Shown piece after piece: positions 11,793-21,314 of a DNA stretch of 64,000 bases. The position numbers were made by a program, and so were the translations under genes. This DNA is from Zygnema cylindricum (lineage: Eukaryota > Streptophyta > Zygnematophyceae > Zygnematales > Zygnemataceae): contig JBBHKE010001694.1 of the NCBI GenBank assembly GCA_037447655.1, forward strand, positions 124,001-188,000, given 5' to 3'. Numbering within the stretch: the stretch's first letter is position 1; each line of letters begins with the position of its first letter. Under the pieces are notes generated by a model. It made no database searches. It had not been told where the DNA came from and saw nothing but the letters and a program-made list of their open reading frames with translations.

Positions 11793-12596
11793 TGTTGTAG
11801 GTCATGGGCATACTGACTCGGCTGCGATCCACTTACACTTTGAGTCACACTTGCACCAGCTGGGATATTCGTCCTTGGAGGAGCAGGTGGAGCACTAGGG
11901 CCAATATGAGCGATTCGTCCTTGGAGGAGCAGGTGGAGCACTAAGGCCAATAGGAGCGGAGCAGGTGGAGCACTAGGGCCAATAGGAGCACTTGCACTTG
12001 CAGATGGAGTTGAGCCATTGTTAGACATGTTAGCATAAGCAAACCCAAATAGGAATACCTATCAGACTAGATAAATACTGTAAGATATGTAACTAAAAAT
12101 GAAAGAGGTCTTTGTAAGATATGTAACTACAAATGAAAGAGGTATTTCAACCAAACAAACATATACTACATGCAAATCAATGACAATAGAACACAACACA
12201 CCTTAAACTATACTAAGTGCTCTCATTTCCTTAACTCTGTGTAGAATGTACATTCTGTATCAAACTGATCATTCCTAATTGAACTAAATACTCAAAAGAT
12301 CTTGAAAACATCTAAAACGTATGTACAAGGTTCACCTAAAGATCAACTGACAAAATCTTAAGTGTTTGGACCAGAATTGTCCAATCACAATATCTATACC
12401 CTAAAAATCCGGGAGATATGTTTCACGTCTACATTCAATGGCTAAAGTACACACTAATTTATTCAAAGATAACTACTCGAGTAGATACTACAAAAAGCCA
12501 GACTAAATCTGGTTGATATTGAACAGTTGGTAGTCCCAAAATATTCTAAGTCCTAGACTCGAATTTCTAAGACTTACTAAAGGTTACTTATCAATA
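11793..12596 (-). repeat. 3' LTR of Copia element F
   Basis: Read on the - strand, the LTR begins TATTGATAAG (first dinucleotide decayed from TG) after the polypurine tract aagcttaaggggag, and ends CTACAACA. Its last quarter encodes an ORF starting MSNNGSTPSASAS (ATG at 12028), rich in Pro, Ala and Ser, that runs to the LTR end. The same segment recurs at 31208-31394, directly followed by a primer-binding site. So this is the LTR-encoded Gag N-terminus of F. Length is about 804 bp. The coding segment contains an internal short repeat (ggagcaggtggagcacta). Confidence 0.75.
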
Positions 12597-15502
12597 CTCC
12601 CCTTAAGCTTTTAGAAGACTTACTCACTTAGACCACATGCTTTTCTGCAGTACTCCAATTTAGGAGCGGGAAGGGCTTTTGTCAACATATCCGCAACCAT
12701 TTTCTCATCAGGCAAATAACAAAGTTTTACCACTTTTGTAAATACTTTCTCACGTACCAAATGTAGCCGAATGTCCATATGCTAACTCTTAAAATGGTGA
12801 CTTGGGTTTGTAGCCACAGAAATAGGTGCGTGATTGTCGCACCACATTACTTGTGTTCCGTGTTGTGTAAACCCTAATTCTTGAAGAAATTCCTTAATCC
12901 AAAGCAAATCCTTTAAGGCTGCGCTTGCAGCCATGTATCCGGCTTCCATAGTCGATTGTGCCGTGACTTTTTGAAGTTTACTACTCCAACTACAAGTTCC
13001 ACTTCCAATCTGAATGACATACCCAGTTGTAGACTTCTTACTAGGCACATCACCATAGCTAGCATCACTCCAAGTATTAATGCCAACCTTGTCCCCTCCT
13101 AAAGTAAGCTAAAGATTTCTAGTCCCAACAAGATACCTTAAGACCCTTTTTGCTGCCTCCCAATCTCTCCTACGTGGATTTTGCAGACTTATGCTCAATA
13201 CTTCAACAGCTGCAACTATATTGGGCTTAGTACAATTCATGAAGTAAATCAGAGCTCTTACTAGTTGTCTGTAAGGTACTTTAGACATAAATTTTTGCTC
13301 TTCTGTACAGAGTTCCTCATCTATTATGACTTCAAACTCATGCTCTATTTTTTCAAATTTTTGCTTTTACTCTATATGAGTTGCAGAACCTTAGGCATTA
13401 GCCTAGCCAAATTTTTCCAACATGTTTCCTATCGCTTCTTTATGAGTTAGCCTAATTATTTTGTTTTCTCTATCTCTTTCAACTTTTGTTCCAAGGATAT
13501 ATTTTGCCTCACCCAAATCTTTCATTTCAAATTGTGAATTAAGAGTGTGTTTTACCCTAGAAATTCATTCTTTGTTCCTAATGATTAGTAGCAGATCATC
13601 AAGATACAAAACAATGAATATCACCTCATCACGATTATCACTAGACTTCACATATACTGAATAACCATAGCTAATTTTGGTAAATCCTAATCCTATTAAG
13701 AACTCATCTAACTTTTCCGTTCTACTGCTGCGAGGCCTGCTTTAGGAGATACAAAGATTTTAAAAGTTTGCAAACTTGATTTTCTTTTCCTGCTTCCTTA
13801 TAACCCTCTGGCTGCTTGATATAAATGACCTCATCTAAATCACCATGCAAAAAGGCAGTTTTGACATCCATTTGGTGGATGTCAAAAGCCTCTATGGCAG
13901 TTAATGTAAGTAAAGTGCGAACACATGGAAACCTTACAATGGGTGAAAAGGTTTCTTCATAATCTATCCCCTTCTTTTAATTATATTCTTTAGCAACTAG
14001 ACGAGCCTTATATTTATCTATGGTTTTATTTGGGTTCAATTTTAATTTAAACACCCATTTACTCCCAATAGCTTTCCTTCTTCGAGGAAGTTCCACTTGA
14101 TCCCACGTTGGGGCTTCCATGGTGGACTTCATTTCTTCATTGAGTGCTTCCACCCAGTGTAATTTTCATTATTTGAAAAGGCATCTGTCAACGTTAGAGG
14201 TTCTTCTGTGTGCTCTGAGTGAGCAAAGGCTGCATTTGCTTTTCTGAGTTGCACACTTCGCCTGACTCCACCTTGAAATTTTATCGCTAGTATAGATGGT
14301 TGGGTCCTCCTCCTTGATATATGTGATTCTGCATGTGATTCGCTTTCAGCTGGAGGTAGACGAGAGTTTGCATCTCTTCCAAGCATAACATGTCTTGTTT
14401 TTTGTTGAGGAGATGGTTTTGTATGTTGTAAGTCACAATGAGTTGGTGTAGATGCATTTTTGGACTTATTCTGGAAAACATAGGATTTTTCTCCAATAAA
14501 ATATAATCAACACTTTTATTTTTTTTCTCATCTGTACGCTCATTTAATACATCTACTTATTTTTTCATCCTTCACTATGATGTTTCTGGCTACCACGACT
14601 CTATTTCTCTTAGTGTCATACATTATAACTTTTGGCATGATCATCATACCCTAGAAATAGCCTTGGTATGCTTTTTGGCTCTAACTTCAATTTCTCCGGA
14701 TCATTATCTAGCATGAAAATCTTACTTCCAAAAACCTTGAAATGAGTTACCTCAGGTTTTTGTCCTGTCCACATTTTCAAGGAGTTTTATCTTTTACTAC
14801 CCTTGTCTCTAAAATGTTTGTAACATACGTGCCACAATTCATAACCTCTACCCAAAATTTGAAATCTATGTTTATATCAGCTATTATTGTTCTTGCATAT
14901 TCTAATATTGTCCTATTCATCTTCTCTGAAATACCGTTTTGTTTTGGAGAATAAACAACAATTAGGTGACGTGAGATTCCATGAAATTTTAAGAATTATG
15001 CAAACTCATTAGAAATGTACTCCCCTCCATTATGAGATCTGAATCCATTTATCTTTCTCTCATAAAGATTTTCAACCCAAGCCTTATACTCCTTAAATTT
15101 TGCAAAGACTTTATCTTTACTTTTTAAAAAATAAACTGCAGTAAATCTACTATAGTCATCTCTAAAAATAAGCATAAATTTAACACCTCCCACAGATAAG
15201 TATCTAGATGGCCCCCATAGATCTAAATAAATAAGTTCTAGCACCCTGCTACTTCTATGATCAGTTTGCGAAGGGAAAGGCAACTTACGAATTTTTCCCA
15301 TTGCACAACCATCACATACATTTGATGATGGTTTTTGACTAATTTTTACACCTACTATTTTTTGATTTACCATCATTTCTAATCTATCATAATTCACATG
15401 TCCTAAACGTTTATGCCATAAATCACAATCACTGATTATACGAGTACATAACATCATTGTCATAATCATTTGCAAGACTATATCAATACAAACTCTTTCC
15501 CC
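12597..15502 (-). pseudogene. Element F: integrase, RT and RNase H remnant
   Basis: On the - strand, from high to low coordinates: a pre-integrase HHCC region (LWHKRLGHVNYDRLE then CDGCAMGK) and an integrase core (LDLWGPSRYL, RDDYSRF, NGGEY) at 15547-14996; an RT region through about 14100-13300; and RNase H (STMEAGYMAAS, CDNHAPISVA) at 13048-12782. Many stops and frameshifts separate the blocks, so it is dead. It is cut at 15502 by element E and resumes at 26229. The family differs from A/B/E: it has CAMGK rather than CAQGK, and a shorter LTR. Confidence 0.85.
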
Positions 15503-16561
15503 TGCAACTTTGAGACCTCTATTGGTCCTCAGAAGTATGCAGCTCACTCGAAGCCCCTAAGATAACCCTAACCCCTTTGAGTTTCTACAAGAATAACTAC
15601 CACTTTGACGAATAAAAAGTCTAACCAACTTGATCCCTGTGAAGACAAGACTCCCTTGAATGGATAGCAAAAATAATCTCTAAATTTGCTCTCCTGAGCA
15701 ATAAGTTATGAAGGGTCAAAGTTGACCTTTTGTACAACAGCTCTTTGGGAGAGAGGGGTCTACCTACCAAATTTTATAAATCCTAAATCCCTCTCTAAAC
15801 CTTATTCTACTAGAGTACGACACCAATCAGATTATTATGTGGTAAAAAAAAGTACAAATGCCGAAGTACTTTTTGTATGGCCATCCTACAGTATGGCCAA
15901 AATGTCGACACCTGCCATATCCGGATTCGTTCCCGTATTCTCCGGAGATATCGCAAGCCAATGTGGATGTGCCATGTGTCACTTGACATGGCGATGACTA
16001 AAAACAACCACAACGCCCATTCTGCGATCTGGACATCTATTGCGGCTGTTCGATCAAGATCGACCTTTAATTCTAGCCGTCAAAAATAATTGCGTGGTAT
16101 TTGTTTCGCCGTCAAAACAAATGCGCAGTATTCGTTTTGTGGAGTACAAAACACCGTACTATGCAAAACTGTATCTATGTCCTAAGAATCTCTTCATGTC
16201 GTTAATTAAAATTGTTTACGTGTACATCTTTAAATAATTATGAAACCCCATATACCCGAGCATTAATCCTAGACTAATAAGATAAAGCTACCGCCTACTG
16301 ACGACTTGACGGACGGCAGGTACTAGGATCATTCCTGGGTCCGTTAAGTTCCCTTTTGGTAAACCTACCAAACTACTACCTCTCTCTCTATGGACAGCAT
16401 AAGCAGCCATGGCTCTTGCTCCCTCTCCAACCTTCAGTGTATGCGACAAGTGTGGGAGTTGAAGAAAGGAGTTAGAGGCAGACTGCCTTTGCTTCTTTTC
16501 TGCATCTTGTCTTTTACAAGTTTAAACCTAGAAATTACTAAAAGAACATTTAATTTTTACA
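15503..16561 (-). repeat. 3' LTR of element E
   Basis: On the - strand it begins TGTAAAAATTAAATG and ends CAAAGTTGCA. It contains the stem-loop TGCTC-AGGA-GAGCA (15687-15700). Other stem-loops of the shared array are partly decayed here. An A-box/B-box-like module lies near 16280-16340 on the + strand (aggatcattcc). Confidence 0.82.
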
Positions 16562-17068
16562 CTCCCTTTATTTTCTAGTCACTCTTCAATTTACGACCAC
16601 ACTTCTCCCAGCAAAAAAATAGCTTAGGGGAAGGCACAGGTTTAGTCATCATATTTGCTACCATCTCGATATGGTCTTTACTCTAAACTGATTATTTTTT
16701 CTTCTCCCTTTTCTCTAACAAATTTTAGTTTAATGTCTATATGTTTGGCTTTAAAATGATGTTAAGGATTAGCAACAATAGCGATTGCTGCCTGATTATC
16801 ACAAAAATATTTTTGCACACCACTCTTAAGGTGACTAAGCTCACCAAGCAATGACTTGACCTACATCAATTCTTTTACAACAGAGTAAGAGGCCATATAC
16901 TCCGCCTCCATGGTGGACTGAGCAATAACCTTTTGATGTTTGCTACTCCAACAACAAGCCCCATCACCCACATACAATACATATCTAGAAGTACATTTCC
17001 TCATCGAAGCATCAACACAACTATCATCACTCCAAGTGGTGATGTCAATATTCCCCCCACCCAAATGC
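16562..17068 (-). pseudogene. Element E: RNase H C-terminal part
   Basis: The - strand frame contains DITTWSDDSCVDASMRKC, then YVLYVGDGACCWSSKHQKV and STMEAEYMAS, the RNase H domain typical of Copia. Downstream are decayed CDNQAAI and HHFKAKH motifs and the polypurine tract before the LTR. Its N-terminal half lies beyond A1, from 21310. The last five bases, AATGC, are the A1 target duplication. Confidence 0.85.
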
Positions 17069-18250
17069 TGTTGATATTTGTATATTTTCGAGGTCTATAA
17101 TAGGATAGAAAAAGACAGAGGCAGTCTGCCTCTAACTCCCCTCTCCAAGCCCCCACACTTGTTGTAATCACTAAAGGCTGGATAGGGAGCTAGAGCCATG
17201 ACTGCCTAAGCTCTCTAGAGAAGACAAGGGATAAATTAGTAAGACTTACCAAAAGGTATTTGACGGACCCAAGAATTGATCCTAGTACCTATCGTCCGTC
17301 AATTCGCCGTTAGCCGGAGCCTTTAACCATTTAGACTAGAGCAGGTATTACGACGTATGGGGTTTGATAATTATTTAGATAGTTACACATAGACTAGTTC
17401 ATTTAACAGGAAATATATACGTATTGCATAGATACAGTTATGGATAGTACGAAGTACAAATTTATTTATTGAAACGGATACCGCGCATTTGGTTTGACCG
17501 CGAAACAAATACCGCGCGTCTATTTTCAACGGCTAGAAATATAGCCGGATTTGATCGGACGACCACGATAGGCGCCGCGATCGCGAGATATGTACTTTTG
17601 GCGGTTTGCGGTCATTGCCACATAGGATGACACATGGCACGTCAACATTGGATTGCGGCGACACCGGAGATTACGGGAACAAATAGATATATGACATGTG
17701 TTGACATTTCAGCCATATCGTACGATTGTCGTACAAAAAGTACACCGATACCTGTACTTATCTGTACGGTACAGTAAAGTGATTGGTGTTGTACGTCATT
17801 AAATAAGGTCTTAGAGTGAGAATAGGACTTAGAATATTTTGAGTAGGTAGTCGCCTCTCCCAGAGAGCATCTTGTATAAATGGCTAACTTTGGGCAGCCA
17901 TAACTATTAATTTACTTGACCATTTTCAGTGATTTTTTTTGCTGCGGACTCAGGGGATTCCAGGCTACACACGGGTGTAGTCGGTCAGAGTTTTTGTCTG
18001 CCAGGGTGGCTGCATTTCAAAGGGAAAGTCAAAGTGGGTGAATGTGTCCAAATCTCATATTCTAACTTTGCATTCTGTGGTGGAACTGACCACACAAAAA
18101 GTTTTATTTCACAGGGGTGAATCTATATTTGGGTTCTGATTGTCAAAGGGTCAGTCATTTGGGTTTATATCAAGCTAGGAGCCGGCATTATCTAGATTAG
18201 CTTCTTTCGATCTGCTTACTCTGAGGGCGAATGGAGGTCTCAGAGTTTCA
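17069..18250 (+). repeat. 5' LTR of element A1
   Basis: Starts TGTTGATATTTG and ends AGAGTTTCA. From left to right it contains: a conserved CTTGTTGTAATCACT motif; an antisense A-box/B-box module (B-box complement 17272-17282, A-box complement 17319-17329); ACGTG-type motifs; a CTCTCCCAGAGAG foldback followed by TATAAA at 17875-17880; the stem-loop array; and the gag ATG at 18231. Confidence 0.9.
17946..18012 (+). promoter_or_regulatory. Leader stem-loop array, A1 5' LTR
   Basis: Three consecutive short hairpins: GGACTC-AGGG-GATTCC (17946-17961, one mismatch), CTACAC-ACGG-GTGTAG (within 17964-17983) and CTGCC-AGGG-TGGCTG (17998-18012). The 3' LTR has the same set at 21005-21071. This lies downstream of the TATA box, so it should be in the RNA leader. 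Function unknown. Confidence 0.6.
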
Positions 18251-18266
18251 GGTTATGGGCCCACCA
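18251..18266 (+). promoter_or_regulatory. Primer-binding site (half tRNA-iMet type)
   Basis: GGTTATGGGCCCACCA immediately follows the LTR. It is complementary to the anticodon arm of plant initiator tRNA-Met as I recall that sequence, the same internal site used by Drosophila copia with a cleaved half tRNA. It is also read as codons of gag. Confidence 0.8.
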
Positions 18267-19045
18267 TCTAGGGTGCCTATGTTCGATGGAACAAAATTCA
18301 CTTATTGGGAGTTTACTATGGAGGGATTGCTATTCGAGAACACTTATGGGGAATTGTTTCGGGACAAGTGAGATGTCCACCACCTGGCTTTGGAGGAGCT
18401 TACTATGGAGAATCATCTGAGGCTGCCCTGAATATCAATCGGAGTTCAGATGCAACAAAAGGTGAAGGGAAAAACCGTCCCGTGGATGGGGAAAAATGGG
18501 AGAAGGGAAAAAGAACACCGATGGTGAGGGGAGCTAAGCTCTCGACTATGGTTCCATTTGTAGGGATTAAAACTGAAGAAATTGATAGAAAAATATGGGC
18601 ATACAAAAACACTATAGCAAAGCATCTCATACTTACAAACGTGTCTAAGTCCATAGCTAACACTCTTATAAACTTAATGAAGTCTTCAGAGATATGGGAA
18701 GCAGTAAGTCAGATTTATAAGAGTAAGACTATTCAGAGGCAGCAATTAGTAAACCAAGAAATAGATGCCTATGTTTATAAAGGTGGTAGCGTGATAGAGT
18801 TTTGCAATGATATTGCTGCGCTATATGTTGAGCTTGCTAGTGCGGGATATGTAGAATCCGAGTAGAGGAAGATTAATACACTACTGATGAAACTCCCAGA
18901 TGAGTACGAAAACATCATTTGTCGTATGCAGGCAATGGATGGCTCCTCATGGCATTGGAGCTTTACTATGGGGATAATTCTTGTGAGGGAAAGCACTTTG
19001 GAGCTTCGTAGGGGAAGGGACAGGGTCAATGCAATTTCAGCTGGC

Positions 19046-19171
19046 GGTGATTGGCGGAAGCGTGATTAGAGGAACGGCGGTGACGAGCGGAAGCGTGATG
19101 AGAGGAACGATGGTGACGAGCGGAAGCGTGATGAGAGGAACGTGGTGACGAGCGGAAGCGTGATGAGAGGA
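19046..19171 (+). repeat. 33-bp tandem repeat in A1 gag
   Basis: Nearly four copies of a unit containing gacgagcggaagcgtgatga, coding for DERKRDERNDG-like charged residues. The third copy lost one base. It is not related to the 33-bp satellite in sequence. Confidence 0.75.
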
Positions 19172-19325
19172 AGAAAGACAAAGGTAAACCTTATCGGAAC
19201 TTTGGTGGAAAGAGAGGGAGAGGAAAAGAAAGGGAGCTTTGAAAAAGGGGGTTTCCTTCTTTTGTAGGGAACCGGGTCATTACATGGAGGAATGCCCTTG
19301 TTTGGAAAAACTTAGAAGTTAGAAT

Positions 19326-19823
19326 GTGGATGAGGAGGACCAAGGGGAAGAGGAGAAAGAGGATGAATATATTTTAGAGCTTCTCCGGATTAGTAGTATG
19401 GGGAAGAGAGAAGAGCACACAAAAATTTCACGAAAGCAACAATGTGCTTTTGGAGGTATAAGGGAAGTAAAGAGAGAGGAGATACTTGAGAGAGTTCAAA
19501 ATATTGAGGATAGTTTCATAGATATTTTGGAAATAGAAAACAGGTCGGAAAGGGAGACCTCAACGGATTCCGAGGAAAGGGGAGAAGTGAAACTAGAAGG
19601 AGTTTTTAAAGATAAGGGAGAAGAGGAATATTTAACGAAAGGTTTAGGGGAGGAGAAATACTCATTGGGAATAAATTTAGAAAGAGAGAGTGGAAAGAAA
19701 TCCATGGGAGAGAGTGAGGAAAGCTCAATTTTTGCGGGTAATGGATTTGACATCGCTAAAGGGAGTGATGGTCTTTATGAAGGTGTGCCTGTAAAAGGGT
19801 TAACATCTGGGTGCAACATTTAA
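19326..19823 (+). CDS. Acidic ORF of unknown origin in A1, in place of most of pol
   Basis: An open frame of about 165 codons, with no ATG at its start (first codon GTG; the frame continues upstream to a stop at 19321-19323). The N-terminal third matches the usual Gag-protease linker of these elements (QQCAFGGIREVK). Where DSGAS of the protease should follow, the sequence changes to Glu/Ser/Lys-rich residues (VQNIEDSFIDILEIENRSE and onward) that match nothing I recognise. It ends shortly before an RNase H scrap. It could be captured host sequence, an expanded linker or neutral filler. Expression is unproven. Confidence 0.4.
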   Translation: MDEEDQGEEEKEDEYILELLRISSMGKREEHTKISRKQQCAFGGIREVKREEILERVQNIEDSFIDILEIENRSERETSTDSEERGEVKLEGVFKDKGEEEYLTKGLGEEKYSLGINLERESGKKSMGESEESSIFAGNGFDIAKGSDGLYEGVPVKGLTSGCNI

Positions 19824-20127
19824 CATCTGGGTGTATGTTGCAGATTGGAGATGGGGCTGGCTGTTTGGATTGCAAGAGGGAAATCGGTTTGTGTGTGGAT
19901 GAAAAAGTGATGAGGTGGATAAAATCTTTGCTCAGATTTATGAAAAGTGGGATGTTAAATAAAATGTGTGATGCAATTATTATTTCGGTTCATTTAATGC
20001 ACTGTGTTAAATACTTAAGTTTTATGAAAATAAAAGGAAAAAGGAAAACGAAAAAGAAAAGGGGGAGGGGGTGTTTGTTTACTTTTTGTGGAAGTTGAAA
20101 GGGAAAAAGACTAGAAAATAAGGGGAG
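19824..20127 (+). pseudogene. A1 RNase H scrap and polypurine tract
   Basis: A short match to the RNase H segment (TSGCMLQIGDGAGC) follows the acidic ORF, showing where the pol deletion rejoins. The rest is unrecognised AG-rich sequence, ending in the polypurine tract aaaataaggggag next to the 3' LTR. Confidence 0.7.
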
Positions 20128-21309
20128 TGTTGATATTTGTGTATTTTCTAGGTCTGTAATAGGATAGAAAAAGGTAGAGGCAGTCTGCCTCTAACTCCCC
20201 TCTCCAAGCCCCCACACTTGTTGTAGTCACTAAAGGCTGGATAAAGAGCTAGAGCCATGACATCTTAAGCTCTCTGGAAAAGACAGGGGGTAAATTAGTA
20301 AGACTTACTAAAAGGTATTTGACGGACCCAGGAATTGATCCTAGTACCTATCGTTCGTCAATTCGCCGTTAGCCGGTGACTTTATCCATTTAGTCTAGAG
20401 CTGGTATTACGACGTATGGGGTTTGATAATTATTTAGATAGTTACACGTAGACTAGTTCATTTAACAGAAAATATATACGTATTGCATAGATACAGTTAT
20501 GGATAGTACGAAGTACATATTTATTTATTGAAACGGATACCGCGCATTTGGTTCGACCGCGAAACAAATACCGCGCGTCTATTTTCAACGGCTAGAAATA
20601 TAGCCTGATTTGATCGGACGGCCATGATAGGCGCCGCGATCGCGAGATATGTACTTTTGGCGGTTTGCGGTCATTGCCACATAGGATGACACATGGCACG
20701 TCAACATTGGATTGCGGCGACACCGGAGATTACGGGAACAAATAGATATATGACATGTGTTGACATTTCAGCCATATCGTACGATTGTCGTACAAAAAGT
20801 ACACCGATACCTGTACTTATCTGTACGGTACAGTAAAGTGATTGGTGTTGTACGTCATTAAATAAGGTCTTAGAGTGAGAATAGGACTTAGAATATTTTG
20901 AGTAGGTAGTCGCCTCTCCTAGAGAGCATCTTGTATAAATGGCTAACTTTGGGCAGCCATAACTATTAATTTACTTGACCATTTTCAGTGATTTTTTTTG
21001 CTGCGGACTCAGGGGATTCCAGGCTACACAAGGGTGTAGTCGGTCAGAGTTATTGTCTGCCAGGGTGGCTGCATTTCAAAGGGAAAGTCAAAGTGGGTGA
21101 ATGTGTCCAAATCTCATATTCTAACTTTGCATTCTGTGGTGGAACTGACCACACAAAAAGTTTTATTTCACAGGGGTGAATCTATATTTGGGTTCTGATT
21201 GTCAAGGGGTCAGTCATTTGGGTTTATATCAAGTTAGGAGTCGGCAATATCTAGATTAGCTTCTTTCGATCTGGTTACTCTGAGGGCCAATGGAGGTCTT
21301 AGAGTTTAA
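20128..21309 (+). repeat. 3' LTR of element A1
   Basis: Same length as the 5' LTR (1182 bp) and roughly 97% identical by eye. The terminal CA has become AA. TATAAA and the stem-loop array are retained (21005-21071). AATGC follows directly. Confidence 0.9.
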
Positions 21310-21314
21310 AATGC

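Larger units (their letters stand above)
18231..19320 (+). pseudogene. Element A1 gag
   Basis: The ATG at 18231 lies in the LTR and gives MEVSEFQVMGPPSRVPMF, the N-terminus shared by other elements here. A 1-nt loss near 18338 shifts the frame, after which the reading continues through HLWGIVSGQ and the capsid-like region (QRQQLVNQEIDAYVYKGGS). A stop follows at 18863-18865, with more after it. Near 19265-19315 is a knuckle, FCREPGHYMEEC, whose first Cys is not in frame. Gag would package element RNA; this copy is inactive. Confidence 0.85.
17069..21309 (+). mobile_element. Non-autonomous Copia element A1 (pol deleted)
   Basis: Two 1182-bp LTRs differ at roughly 40 sites by eye (about 3%). 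They flank only 1.9 kb of internal DNA. The target duplication AATGC is perfect (17064-17068 and 21310-21314). The internal part has gag, a damaged zinc knuckle, an unfamiliar acidic ORF and a scrap of RNase H. Protease, integrase and RT are missing, so movement would have depended on proteins from relatives. It is inserted in the RNase H of element E. Confidence 0.9.

Noticed and set aside
17929-18120. 63-codon ORF repeated in both A1 LTRs (and relatives at 38389, 43789, 27542)
   Set aside because: It starts with a non-ATG codon and lies over the hairpin array. Its conservation is better explained by RNA structure, and it is out of frame with gag in most copies.
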